Below the pieces are notes generated by a model that worked only from the letters and a program-made list of their open reading frames with translations, made no database searches and had not been told where the DNA came from. A program made the translations under genes and the position numbers. Below, piece by piece: positions 24,393 through 33,192 of a stretch of DNA of 36,602 nucleotides. Origin of the DNA: an uncultured Collinsella sp. (lineage in GTDB: Bacteria > Actinomycetota > Coriobacteriia > Coriobacteriales > Coriobacteriaceae). The DNA lies in assembly GCA_959604825.1 (NCBI GenBank), contig CAUHCN010000025.1, positions 1 to 36,602 of the forward strand. Reading direction: 5' to 3'. The stretch's first letter is position 1, and the number at the start of each line of letters is the position of its first letter.

Positions 24393-25262
24393 TTACCCCG
24401 CCAGATACGCTTCCAGCGCGGGCAACGTCGCCTCCGCATCGCGGCGGCCGATCTGGTAGATGCGCTCGAGTTCCTCGGGCTCGCGGCACAGCGACGGCAC
24501 CTTCACCGATTCGCTCGGCCGCACCACAAAGATCTCGCCAGCGGCTTCGCGACGCGCCAGGTCATCGAGCGTGGCATTGTAGACCTCGTGCCGATGCTCA
24601 AGCGCCGCAACAAACTCCGGATAGTGACGATACACGCGACGCAGCATAGGCATCACGCTATTGGGCTGCTTTACAAAGCCCGCCGGCTGCGTCAGCACCA
24701 CCACGTTGCGGTCATAGCCTTGCTCAAACAGCCAAGCGCTGGGAATGGAATCGGCAACACCGCCATCCAAGTACTTACGACCCTCGATGGCAACAGGACG
24801 CGTCGCCACGGGAATCGCCGACGACGCCCGGATCCACTCAATATCGCGCTCGTCGCCATAGGGCAGGTCATGGTAGACGGCCTGCCCCGTCTTAAGATCG
24901 GTACATACGCACGTAAACCGCATGGGGCAGGCGCGATATGCCTCCAGATCGATGGGATCGCGCTCGATGGGTACCTCATGATAGGCAAACTCGGCATTGA
25001 ACATATCGCCGGTTCGCAACCAGCTCGTCACGCTCGCATAGCGCTTGTCGGCGCAATAGGCCTTGTTGTAGCGAATGGCGCGGCCGATCTGGCGCGATTT
25101 AAAGTTGTAGCCAAACGCCGCGCCCGCCGAGACACCCACCATATGGTCGCAGGTTAAGCCGTGCTCCATCCATACGTCGAGCACGCCCGCCGTATACATA
25201 CCGCGGTAGCCGCCTCCCTCGAGCGCAAGCCCCACCGTGCGCGTCGTGTCTGGCTGTGCCAT
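24393..25262 (-). CDS. Patatin-like phospholipase
   Basis: The start is ATG 25262, with GGAG eight bases upstream, giving 289 residues; the longer frame to 25346 adds 28 residues with no SD. Ser/Asp dyad motifs are present: the oxyanion loop GGGYRG (16-21), the nucleophile Ser45 in GVSAG and the catalytic Asp167 in YLDGGVADS. It resembles the cytoplasmic YjjU-type lipases, which cleave acyl ester bonds of phospholipids; the substrate is not known. No signal peptide is present. It is convergent with thiE and divergent from the c-di-GMP gene at 25587. Confidence 0.88.
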   Translation of the reverse strand: MAQPDTTRTVGLALEGGGYRGMYTAGVLDVWMEHGLTCDHMVGVSAGAAFGYNFKSRQIGRAIRYNKAYCADKRYASVTSWLRTGDMFNAEFAYHEVPIERDPIDLEAYRACPMRFTCVCTDLKTGQAVYHDLPYGDERDIEWIRASSAIPVATRPVAIEGRKYLDGGVADSIPSAWLFEQGYDRNVVVLTQPAGFVKQPNSVMPMLRRVYRHYPEFVAALEHRHEVYNATLDDLARREAAGEIFVVRPSESVKVPSLCREPEELERIYQIGRRDAEATLPALEAYLAG

Positions 25263-25586
25263 GCGACCATCTCCGTTCCCATGTTTTAAAGCGGAACAAG
25301 TATACCCGCCAACATATATCGACTCAGTCGCATTTATATCGAGCATCGCATCGTCACGCTACCGATTGGCGAATAATAGCCGCCCGCGGCAGGGGCACCC
25401 ATATACAATCCTCTATTGTTGTTTATACTACTCAATAGTTATCAGCAGCGAACACGGACCGACATATTAAACCAGCGACGCAGCAAGGCGGGGGCCTGGA
25501 TACACGCAAAGCGTTGAGCAGCAACGCGTGTGTACAACGAGCTCGCCCGACGCAATACACCCCGACCTCAGGAAGCCGCTTACAGC
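25263..25586. other. Intergenic region before the c-di-GMP gene
   Basis: No gene is seen in these 324 bp. CTATTG (25413-25418) and CAATAG (25433-25438) form a 6-bp dyad around GTTTATACTA, which could hold a -10. It may be the promoter and operator of the downstream gene. A GTG at 25530 opens that gene's frame but has no SD. Confidence 0.45.
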
Positions 25587-28304
25587 ATGGATATCGCCAG
25601 CAATTACACCGAGACGCTCGAAAAGACCATCCGTGACCTTCTCGAGCGTCAGGACGATCTGATCAGGACTGCCTTTACCGACGAGCTCACCGGTCTTGGC
25701 AACCGCGGCGGCTTTACCCGTTCCCTCGAGGAAATCTGGGAGCAGGAATTGCCCGTAACCATGGCGTTTATCGACATCGATAACCTTAAGCACTGCAACG
25801 ACATCTTTGGACACGACGAGGGCAACCGCTATATCTTGCAGGTGAGCCTCTATCTCAAGCTGTATATGAAGGTGGACGAGGCGGCATTTCGCCTGGGAGG
25901 CGACGAGTTTGCCATCCTGTCCGCAATCGCGACCGAGGATGACCTTGCCGAACGTCTGGAGCACTGTCGAGAGGTCCTGCTCAAAAATAACGATTCCGAG
26001 ATGCCTCACTCGTTTAGCTACGGAGTGTCACACGCCGACCCCGCCCTGGGCGAAGCCTCCAATCGCATGACGCTCGATGCCGACCATCGCATGTACGACT
26101 ACAAGCTGCGCCATGCCGTGCACCTTGATCGACGCAATATCACGCAAGTCCACGCCGACGATTTCGAAGTAAGCGATCGCATTTTCGACGCCCTTTCGAT
26201 GCTCAACGAAGGCCGCTATTTCTTTATCGAGAACCTGGACAAACATCGCACCCTTTGGTCACAAGGCGCTATGCGCGACCTTGGCCTTCCTTCGGAGCAT
26301 ATAGACAACTGCCACGATTACTGGAAAACGCGCGTCCATCCCGATGACCTCGAGGCCTATAGCGACGATATCGACCAGATCTATAACGGCTCCAAGCACC
26401 GTCGCGTCATGCAATACCGCGTACGCAACGCCGCCGGCGACTACGTTCTCTGCCGTGCTCGCGGGTTTCGTATCGACGGCGACGGAAATGTCCCCTCGCT
26501 CTATGTTGGCGAGCTCGTCAACCACTCGCTTGCCGAGACCGTCGACGCCGCCACGGGCCTTGGAACGCAGCGCATGTTGCTCAACGCTATCGATGCCTGC
26601 CGTCGCGACTGTTGCGAGACGGGGCTTATAGCGGTGCGCGTTCGCGGCACGACAAAGCTCAACGAGCTTTACGGAGCCGAGGCTGTCGACAACATGCTCG
26701 CCGAATACGCAGGCCGCATGTTGTCGATCACCCGTGGCAGGAGTCGCGTCTACCGCTCACGAAGCGTCCAGTTTGTCGTGCTCAGCAACGATTTAGACCA
26801 CGAGGCATTCGAGCAACTGGTCCGTCATCTAAAAGAGGCCGTTTTCGCTCCCGTTCGAATCGCGGGCGATACCATTACCCCCGTCTGTCTAGTCGTTCCG
26901 GCCTTTTACGAGCGCCTAACCAATCAAGCGACCGCCGTTTTAGGCGAACTCGACCGTCGCCTTCGCACGGCCGGCGGACTTGTCCCCAACGACAGCCTCC
27001 CCATACCCGAGATAGAGCGCAAAAGCGCCATCGCCGAGCGCATCGATATGCTCACGGGCCTCTGTCGACCCAGCGAGTTTATGCGCCGCGCCAACGCATT
27101 TCTCCAGACAAGGCGCGACGGCGCTTGGTGTATCGCCACCGTCGACATGGGGCACATGCGACTGTTCAACGAATGGCACGGACAGGCCGAGGGCGACCGC
27201 GTGCTCGCCGACGTAGGTACAGTCCTCAAAGACATCGAGAATGCCGACATGGGCGTCGCAGGGTACTGGGGCCAAGACGACTTTTGCATACTCATCCCCT
27301 TTGAGCACGACACCGTCCATCAAATCTATAGTCGCATTCGCGAGACCGTGGCCAAGCACGATGACGGCGTAGGCTTCTGGCCGTCCATGGGCGTTTGCCC
27401 TATCGACTCCAACGAGGAAATCACCATCGATGCACAGGCCAAGGCCATGTTTACCAATCGACGCGCAAAAAACGACTTTAAGGAGCGCATTGCCATTTTC
27501 CGCCCCGAGGAGTATGAGCGCGAAGTCTCGTTCCACCGCACGCTGACCGAATTCCAGTACGCGCTCTCAAACGGCCGCATCACCTACTACTTGCAGCCCC
27601 AGGTCGACATGGAAACCGGCGAGATTATTGGCGCCGAGGCGCTCACGCGCTGGATTGACAAGGATGGCTCCCTCATTTCACCCGTCACCTTTATCCCCGC
27701 TCTCGAGGAAAGTGGTTTTGTGGTGACGCTCGACAAATACGTTTGGCAGGGCGTTGCCTCGTGGCTGCGCGGGCGCATCGATCGAGGGCTTCGCGTGGTT
27801 CCGATCTCGCTCAACGTGTCGCGCGTGGATATCCTTGCCTGCGACGTTGCCGAACATATGGGAGCGCTCGCCGACCAATACAATCTGCCGCCCGAGCTCA
27901 TGCGCATCGAGATCACCGAGACGGCTTATACGGGAGAGTCCGAAGCTGTGGATAAGCTGACGGCCGACCTGCACAACCGCGGCTTCTCGACCTACATGGA
28001 CGATTTTGGCACCGGCCAGTCCACGCTCGCGATGCTCAAGAACGTCAACGTCGACGTCATCAAGCTCGACCGCACGTTTGTGCCCGTCGACGGCGATCAA
28101 GGCCGCAGCGTGCAAATCATTTCATCAATGCTCGAGATGGCGCAGTCGCTCCATCTGCCCGTTGTGGTCGAAGGCATCGAGACAAATGAGCAGGCAAACA
28201 TGCTACGCCAAATGGGCGCCCGCTACGCTCAGGGCTTCCTCTACTACCGTCCCATGCAGGCGGAGGATTTTGAGGCACTGCTCGACGGTGGCGACAGCAA
28301 CTAA
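25587..28304 (+). CDS. GGDEF-PAS-GGDEF*-GGDEF*-EAL c-di-GMP protein
   Basis: This is 905 residues from ATG 25587 (AGGAAG 11 bases upstream); the frame is open to GTG 25530, which has no SD. Domains in order: an N-terminal coil (1-30); GGDEF (30-170, motif GGDEF at 104-108, no RxxD inhibitory site); a PAS domain (about 190-300, RVHPDDLEAY); a GGDEF-like domain with the motif lost (SRSVQF); another with the signature WGQDDF at 561-566; and an EAL domain with EAL at 684-686, LNVSRVD, EITET, DDFGTG, IKLDRTF, EGIET and QGFLYY. Diguanylate cyclases make c-di-GMP and EAL domains hydrolyse it; the metal-ligand residues of EAL look complete. It probably has both cyclase and phosphodiesterase activities. 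No membrane segment is seen. Its first three domains match the protein at 28429-29961. Confidence 0.9.
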   Translation: MDIASNYTETLEKTIRDLLERQDDLIRTAFTDELTGLGNRGGFTRSLEEIWEQELPVTMAFIDIDNLKHCNDIFGHDEGNRYILQVSLYLKLYMKVDEAAFRLGGDEFAILSAIATEDDLAERLEHCREVLLKNNDSEMPHSFSYGVSHADPALGEASNRMTLDADHRMYDYKLRHAVHLDRRNITQVHADDFEVSDRIFDALSMLNEGRYFFIENLDKHRTLWSQGAMRDLGLPSEHIDNCHDYWKTRVHPDDLEAYSDDIDQIYNGSKHRRVMQYRVRNAAGDYVLCRARGFRIDGDGNVPSLYVGELVNHSLAETVDAATGLGTQRMLLNAIDACRRDCCETGLIAVRVRGTTKLNELYGAEAVDNMLAEYAGRMLSITRGRSRVYRSRSVQFVVLSNDLDHEAFEQLVRHLKEAVFAPVRIAGDTITPVCLVVPAFYERLTNQATAVLGELDRRLRTAGGLVPNDSLPIPEIERKSAIAERIDMLTGLCRPSEFMRRANAFLQTRRDGAWCIATVDMGHMRLFNEWHGQAEGDRVLADVGTVLKDIENADMGVAGYWGQDDFCILIPFEHDTVHQIYSRIRETVAKHDDGVGFWPSMGVCPIDSNEEITIDAQAKAMFTNRRAKNDFKERIAIFRPEEYEREVSFHRTLTEFQYALSNGRITYYLQPQVDMETGEIIGAEALTRWIDKDGSLISPVTFIPALEESGFVVTLDKYVWQGVASWLRGRIDRGLRVVPISLNVSRVDILACDVAEHMGALADQYNLPPELMRIEITETAYTGESEAVDKLTADLHNRGFSTYMDDFGTGQSTLAMLKNVNVDVIKLDRTFVPVDGDQGRSVQIISSMLEMAQSLHLPVVVEGIETNEQANMLRQMGARYAQGFLYYRPMQAEDFEALLDGGDSN

Positions 28305-28316
28305 TACGCTCGTGCG

Positions 28317-28345
28317 CAAACGCCACCGTCGAGGGAGCGTTTGTT
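28317..28345 (+). terminator. Weak hairpin between the two c-di-GMP genes
   Basis: CAAACGC (28317-28323) pairs with GCGTTTG (28337-28343), followed by TTCCC. A second dyad, CCCAAT (28365-28370) with ATTGGG (28380-28385), follows and may belong to the next promoter. Confidence 0.35.
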
Positions 28346-28428
28346 CCCATGAGCTAACTAATACCCCAATCTAAACCAAATTGGGAGTAAGATACAAACT
28401 ATTGTTCCATCCAAGGAGGTCATCCATC

Positions 28429-29961
28429 ATGAACGAGTCGTATCGCCTGGGCGAGCAATCAATCATCGCTCATCTTCAGCGACTTGCGAACGGGGCCTCA
28501 ACCACCGAGCTCGATGTTGCCGCGCTGCCCCCGGAGTTGCGTGCCATCGGTGAGCAACTGCAGAAAACGCTCGCCATCCTGCAACAAGAACGCGAGCTGC
28601 TTGAGCGCGGCGCCTATATCGACTCGCTCACCAATCTTGGCAACCGCGGCGGACTCGACCGCCATGTCGATCAGCTCTGGCGCAAAGGCACCCCCTTCAC
28701 CTGCGCCTATATCGATATCGACCGCCTTAAGCATTGCAACGATAAGTTTGGCCACACCGAGGGCAATTGCTACATTCTGAGCATCTGCCGCGCACTCACC
28801 GAGACAATGGAGCACGATGAGTTGCTGTTCCGTATCGGTGGAGACGAATTTGTACTTATATCCCCCGCGACAGACGAAGCCGAGCTCGAGCAGCGCCTGG
28901 AGCGGACGCGTGCCAATCTTATCGAGGCAACATCGGACGGCAAGGCGCCCATGATCGCCAGCTTTAGCTTTGGCTGCTCGCGCGTCGACCCACTTGCAGG
29001 CGATACGCGTCGCCAGATGACAAAGGACGCCGACCGCAAAATGTATCGCTACAAGCTCATGTACCGTGTGCAACAACCGGAAGAAGGCGATGCGCCGCAA
29101 CGCCCGGTCACCGAACAACCCCCCCCCTGCAACGACCGAGTGTTCCAAGCGATCTCCATGAGCTCCGAGACGCGCTATCCGTTCATCATTAACCTCGACA
29201 CCGGCGAATCGCAATGGTCGGTTAATGCCGTGCGCGATTTTGACCTACCTTCCCAGCATCCCTACAACTCGCTCGATATATGGCTTGCCCGTGTTCACCC
29301 CGAGGACCGCGACAACGTACGTGCCGAGCTCGATATGGTGGTAAACGGCACGTGGCACTTCCACTGCATGCAGTATCGCGTCATGAATACCGCCGGAAAA
29401 TACGCGCTTTGCGACTGCACGGGTTACCGCCTGGACGGCACCGATACCGAGCCCAACATGTATGTGGGCATTGTCACCAACCGAAGCTTGGCAGATACGA
29501 CCGATTCCGTGACCGGTCTGGGCGATATCCACGCCCTGGTCAACGCCATTGGCGAGATGCGTCGCGTGGCACGAAACGCGGGCTTGATCGCCATTAAAAT
29601 CGACGAAATCGCACAGGTCAATGCCCGCTTTGGCTTTGATGCAGGCGACCGCGTTTTGGCAGAAAGCGCCGCCTGCCTCATGGATTGCTCGCGCGGCAAG
29701 GGTCGTCTGTTCCGCTCGACCGGACCGATGTTCGTGGCGCTCTTTGACGAGCTTGATCCCGAAGAGACCGACGCGGTTGCAGACGAAATCGAACGGTTCT
29801 TGGGATCGCCCGTGCTCCTTGGCTCATTTGAATATCAGCCGCCCCTTCGCGTGGCGACGCTTCATCTGGACGCCGTCGACCGACAGCCCGTTTCCATTTT
29901 GAACGAACTCAATGCGCTGATTAAAGAGGCGCCGCAGGTACCGGGCACCAAGCTGGACTAG
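28429..29961 (+). CDS. GGDEF-PAS-GGDEF* diguanylate cyclase, paralog of the upstream gene
   Basis: The start is ATG 28429, with AAGGAGG nine bases upstream, giving 510 residues. It has an N-terminal helical region (1-60), GGDEF with the motif intact at 137-141 (RIGGDEFVL), and no RxxD inhibitory site. A PAS domain (about 245-360, RVHPEDRDNV) and a GGDEF-like domain without the motif (FRSTGPMFVALF) follow. It matches the first three domains of its neighbour (both have TNLGNRGG or TGLGNRGG, then IDIDxLKHCND) and lacks the third GGDEF and EAL domains. It should make c-di-GMP. The pair may be a cyclase and a bifunctional partner sharing PAS-sensed signals; this is inferred. Confidence 0.9.
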   Translation: MNESYRLGEQSIIAHLQRLANGASTTELDVAALPPELRAIGEQLQKTLAILQQERELLERGAYIDSLTNLGNRGGLDRHVDQLWRKGTPFTCAYIDIDRLKHCNDKFGHTEGNCYILSICRALTETMEHDELLFRIGGDEFVLISPATDEAELEQRLERTRANLIEATSDGKAPMIASFSFGCSRVDPLAGDTRRQMTKDADRKMYRYKLMYRVQQPEEGDAPQRPVTEQPPPCNDRVFQAISMSSETRYPFIINLDTGESQWSVNAVRDFDLPSQHPYNSLDIWLARVHPEDRDNVRAELDMVVNGTWHFHCMQYRVMNTAGKYALCDCTGYRLDGTDTEPNMYVGIVTNRSLADTTDSVTGLGDIHALVNAIGEMRRVARNAGLIAIKIDEIAQVNARFGFDAGDRVLAESAACLMDCSRGKGRLFRSTGPMFVALFDELDPEETDAVADEIERFLGSPVLLGSFEYQPPLRVATLHLDAVDRQPVSILNELNALIKEAPQVPGTKLD

Positions 29962-30220
29962 CGTTATGGGGCGCATGATGGTTAATTTCCGATCTCAACC
30001 GAACACATTGGGCAAATAGGTCGTACCCGCAGTTAGCCGAACGTCCCCGCAGTCCCTCCCGGGGCCCGGGGGCACCGTTTCGATACTCTTGGTTTACTTT
30101 GCCTGATGCAAATAAGTGCTCAACAAGATAGAACCTATCCCCCGCCACGGATATGCCCTCGAGCAAATCTGTTAAGCCAAGCCTATCAAATTCTATTGAC
30201 AATTGGCTGCATTGGTCCAT
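29921..30220 (-). pseudogene. Possible remnant gene, unassigned
   Basis: A 99-codon frame begins MDQCSQLSIEF and continues RLGLTDLLEGISVAGDRFYL, which reads like a real protein. The frame stays open 12 codons upstream to a TGA. Its end runs 41 bp into the 3' end of the cyclase gene on the other strand, suggesting that the original stop has been lost. The region is less GC-rich than its neighbours. I do not recognise the family. Confidence 0.3.
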
Positions 30221-30245
30221 TTTGTCGTCCAGCCACTTCCGCTGG

Positions 30246-30566
30246 CTATCGCCTCATAAACACAAACCTAACGAGCCGCACGAACGACAAAGAAGCCAAG
30301 CTGAACAGAAGTAGAACCAAAACTTCAAAAACGCTGGTATTCCAATCACGTACCCAGCCCTCTACCGCCCACAAGAAAAACAGCAGCCCCATCCATAACG
30401 TCACAGAAGAAATCAGCTTTGCGTAAGGGCGTATATCAATCTCGCTCTCCCTTTTTGTGACATCATATCCAGCAATTGAGCAGAGCCATCTTCCTCTTCG
30501 GTATTGGATTGAAAGGACAATCAAGGCAATCGAAGTCATCAAGCAAACAGCATCCTCTGTTTCCAT
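30246..30566 (-). CDS. Small membrane protein, DUF3784-like
   Basis: The start is ATG 30566, with AAAGGA six bases upstream, giving 106 residues. Three hydrophobic segments are visible: residues about 5-20 (AVCLMTSIALIVLSIQ), about 50-70 (SSVTLWMGLLFFLWAVEGW) and about 80-100 (FEVLVLLLFSLASLSFV). Between the first two, LCSIAGYDVTKRESEIDI resembles the IAGYNT-SKEE stretch of DUF3784 proteins. The function of that family is unknown. It lies in a low-GC patch with gene and transposase remnants, so recent acquisition is likely. Confidence 0.6.
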   Translation of the reverse strand: METEDAVCLMTSIALIVLSIQYRRGRWLCSIAGYDVTKRESEIDIRPYAKLISSVTLWMGLLFFLWAVEGWVRDWNTSVFEVLVLLLFSLASLSFVRLVRFVFMRR

Positions 30567-30718
30567 AGAGTTTCCTTTGCTTTCCATCCTAGTTACGCAT
30601 TCACAATCGAATCAAACCAAGTATGAATTACTCGATAGCAACCGCCTTAGTATAAACCATAGCCGCACAGCAGCCCGCCTTCTAAGACCTCAGAGTTCGC
30701 CATCGAATGCGACCTGCC

Positions 30719-30840
30719 CAGACCCCTTACAATCTGCTCGCACGAGGCCCCGCACTCCAACATCCTCTGGACCGTATCCCGCTCGTACCTGGTGAGCGTG
30801 CCTGCCGTGGGCCCTCGGGGCTGGAATCGTGCCCCACGCC
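30719..30840 (-). mobile_element. Remnant of an IS30-type transposase N-terminus
   Basis: In one minus-strand frame the sequence reads GTLTRYERDTVQRMLECGAS, then CEQIVRGLGRSHSMA, which fits the N-terminal HTH of IS30-family transposases. After GRSHS the similarity stops, near 30715, and a short non-matching tail ends in a stop. No catalytic DDE region is seen. It is a decayed fragment next to the flavodoxin-like gene. Confidence 0.5.
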
Positions 30841-30899
30841 ATCTGCCCGCTCGTGCGATAATCCTCCGCAGAAGTCACCGACAGCAGAGGGAGTTAGTG

Positions 30900-31523
30900 A
30901 TGAAGGTTCTTTTGGTCAATGGCAGCCCCAAGGCAAACGGCAACACCGCCCGCGCACTCGCCGAGGTCGCCGAGCAGCTCAACGCCGAGGGTATCGATAC
31001 CGAGGTGTTTCAGCTAGGCGCTAAGCCCATTCGCGATTGCATCGGTTGCGGCCAGTGCGGCAAGCTCGATTGCCGCTGTACCTTTGACGACGATGTAGTC
31101 AACGAGCTGATTGCCGCTGCCGAGCAGGCAGACGGCTTTGTCTTTGGTTCGCCCGTCTACTACGCGCATCCCAGCGGACGCATCCTCTCTGCCCTCGACC
31201 GTGCATTCTATGCTGGCAGCAAGGCCTTTGCGCACAAGCCGGGCGCCGCTGTCGCCGTTGCCCGTCGCGGCGGCACGTCGACCACCTTCGACGTGCTCAA
31301 CAAGTACTTCACCATCAACCAGATGCCCGTGGTAGCATCCACCTACTGGAACAACGTCTTCGGTGCCATGCCGGGCGAGGCCGCCCAAGACGCCGAAGGC
31401 CTTGCCACCATGCGAAACATCGGCAAAAACATGGCCTGGCTACTGCGTTGCATCGAGGCGGGAAAGGCCGCCGGCATCGAAGCTCCCCAGGCCGATCGCG
31501 CTAGGACCAACTTCATCAGGTAG
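30900..31523 (+). CDS. Flavodoxin-like NADPH-dependent FMN reductase family protein
   Basis: The start is ATG 30900, with GAGGGAG six bases upstream, giving 207 residues. VLLVNGSPKANGNTARAL is the FMN phosphate-binding loop. DCIGCGQCGKLDCRC holds five cysteines, as in iron-sulfur-flavoprotein-related members, and FGSPVYYAHPSGR is the flavin isoalloxazine loop. These are cytoplasmic oxidoreductases using FMN. Whether the Cys cluster binds an Fe-S centre is unclear. It is followed after 17 bp by the ArsC-like gene, a likely operon. Its promoter region overlaps the IS30 remnant. Confidence 0.88.
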   Translation: MKVLLVNGSPKANGNTARALAEVAEQLNAEGIDTEVFQLGAKPIRDCIGCGQCGKLDCRCTFDDDVVNELIAAAEQADGFVFGSPVYYAHPSGRILSALDRAFYAGSKAFAHKPGAAVAVARRGGTSTTFDVLNKYFTINQMPVVASTYWNNVFGAMPGEAAQDAEGLATMRNIGKNMAWLLRCIEAGKAAGIEAPQADRARTNFIR

Positions 31524-31540
31524 AACGGCGGAACCAAACA

Positions 31541-31882
31541 ATGAACGTGCAGATCTTCGGTACCAAAAAGTCCTTCGATACCAAGAAGGCCCAGCGTTAT
31601 TTTAAGGAGCGCCGCATTAAGGTGCAGTTTATCGACCTTAAGGAAAAGGAGATGAGCAAGGGCGAGCTCACGAGCGTGATGCAGGCGGTTGGCGGCATCG
31701 ACAAGCTGCTCAACCCCAAAGCCAAGGACGAGGAGACGCTCGCACTCATCCAGCACCTCACCCCCAGCCAGCGTTTTGATAAGCTGCTCGAGAATCAGCA
31801 GGTTCTGGCCGAGCCCATCGTGCGCAACGGCAAGAAGGCCACCGTCGGCTATTGTCCCGACGTATGGGGAGCCTGGGAGTAG
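31541..31882 (+). CDS. ArsC/Spx-family protein lacking the catalytic cysteine
   Basis: This 113-residue protein starts at ATG 31541. It has the ArsC thioredoxin-like fold pattern: VQIFGTKKSFDTKKAQRYFK at the start, then RIKVQFIDLKEKEMSKGEL and the conserved LAEPIVRNGKKATVGY near the end, where family members have PI-Arg and a cis-Pro loop. The Cys of ArsC (NPxCGTS) and of Spx (CxxC) is replaced: the loop reads GTKKSFDTKKA. It is therefore unlikely to reduce arsenate and may act as a binding or regulatory protein. It probably belongs to an operon with the FMN reductase gene 17 bp upstream. Confidence 0.85.
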   Translation: MNVQIFGTKKSFDTKKAQRYFKERRIKVQFIDLKEKEMSKGELTSVMQAVGGIDKLLNPKAKDEETLALIQHLTPSQRFDKLLENQQVLAEPIVRNGKKATVGYCPDVWGAWE

Positions 31883-31968
31883 CCTGTGTTATTTGTCGGC
31901 GCGTGGGTATAAGAGCAGGCGTTTGGCATAAGATTCAACTGTAAGCCATGTCTAACAAAGGAGGGCAC

Positions 31969-33099
31969 ATGCCCAACAAACCCGTGAAGATCATCATGCT
32001 TACCGGATACCTCGGTGCCGGCAAGACCACGTTGCTCAACCACATCCTCGCAAACGACGGCGGCATCCGCGCCGCCGTGATCGTCAACGATATCGGCGAG
32101 ATCAACGTCGACGCCAGCCTCATCGCTGACGGCGGCCTTTCCGAGACCGACGACCTTATCCCGCTCACCAACGGCTGCATCTGCTGCACGCTTTCGGACG
32201 ACCTGGCCAACCAGCTGCAGGACATCGCCGATTCGGGCAAGTTCGACTACATCATCATCGAGGCCTCGGGTATTTGCGAGCCCATCCCCATCGCCTACAC
32301 CATCTCGAGCTTCTGCGACGAGGCCAAGGTGGGCGGCGAGCCCAAGCTCGCGCTCGACAACATCGTGGCCGTGGTCGACTGCGCCCGCATGTACGACGAG
32401 TTCAACGGCGGTCGCGACCTCCTGGCCGAGGATATCGACGAGGACGACATCGAGAGCCTGCTTATTCAGCAAATCGAGTTTTGCTCCACGCTGATCCTCA
32501 ACAAGACCGATACCGTCACGCCTGAGCAGATTGCCGAGCTCAAGGCCATCGTGCGCAGCCTGCAGAAGGACGCCGTGATTGTCGAGGCCCAAAACGGCGA
32601 GGTCCCCATGGAGGAGCTGCTCGACACCGACCGCTTCGACTTTATGCGCGCCTACAACTCCGCCGCCTGGATCGAGGCCATGGAGCATCCCGAGGAGCAC
32701 GACGACCCCGAGGTGCTCGAGTACGACATCGAGACCTTTGTGTACTCCCGCCGCAAGCCGTTTGACCTGCAGAAGTTCACCAATTTTGTTGAGCAGGAGT
32801 GGCCCGACGAGGTCATTCGCGTCAAGGGCCCGCTGTGGCAGACCGGCGATCCGGACATGTGCTACATGTTCGAGCAGGCCGGCCACCAGATGCGCCTAAT
32901 GGAGAACGGCCTGTTTGTCGATTCTGCGCCCGAGGGCGAGAAGCAGAAGATTATCGACGAGAACCCCGAGATCATGCAGATTTGGGACGACGAGACGGGC
33001 GACCGCATGACGAGCCTGTGCATCATCGGCCGTCACATGGACAAGGATGCGCTCATCGCTGCCCTCGATGCCTGCCTGACCGACTGGCACCGCGCCTAG
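31969..33099 (+). CDS. CobW/COG0523 metal-chaperone GTPase
   Basis: The start is ATG 31969, with AAAGGAGG four bases upstream, giving 376 residues; an ATG at 31948 lacks this spacing. The N-terminal GTPase has the P-loop GYLGAGKTT (13-21), the metal-binding NGCICCT (Cys70, Cys72, Cys73), EASGICEP and NKTD. The CobW C-terminal domain begins around FVYSRRKPFDLQKFTNFV. COG0523 proteins deliver Zn, Co or other metals to enzymes, using GTP. The metal here is unknown. A strong terminator follows at 33138. Confidence 0.92.
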   Translation: MPNKPVKIIMLTGYLGAGKTTLLNHILANDGGIRAAVIVNDIGEINVDASLIADGGLSETDDLIPLTNGCICCTLSDDLANQLQDIADSGKFDYIIIEASGICEPIPIAYTISSFCDEAKVGGEPKLALDNIVAVVDCARMYDEFNGGRDLLAEDIDEDDIESLLIQQIEFCSTLILNKTDTVTPEQIAELKAIVRSLQKDAVIVEAQNGEVPMEELLDTDRFDFMRAYNSAAWIEAMEHPEEHDDPEVLEYDIETFVYSRRKPFDLQKFTNFVEQEWPDEVIRVKGPLWQTGDPDMCYMFEQAGHQMRLMENGLFVDSAPEGEKQKIIDENPEIMQIWDDETGDRMTSLCIIGRHMDKDALIAALDACLTDWHRA

Positions 33100-33137
33100 G
33101 CTATCGAAGCGGGCGTTTTCCGCCCACGTAACCGCCA

Positions 33138-33172
33138 AACCACCACGAAGGTGCCCTTCGTGGTGGTTTTTC
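33138..33172 (+). terminator. Intrinsic terminator of the CobW-type gene
   Basis: AACCACCACGAAGG (33138-33151) pairs with CCTTCGTGGTGGTT (33155-33168), with a three-base loop and a run of five T. It ends 21 bp before the trmL start. Confidence 0.9.
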
Positions 33173-33192
33173 GTTCTGAGCCAAGGAGATTC

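Noticed and set aside
30690..30878. 62-codon minus-strand frame as a gene
   Set aside because: Another frame of the same stretch matches an IS30 transposase N-terminus, so this frame is a shadow of the remnant.
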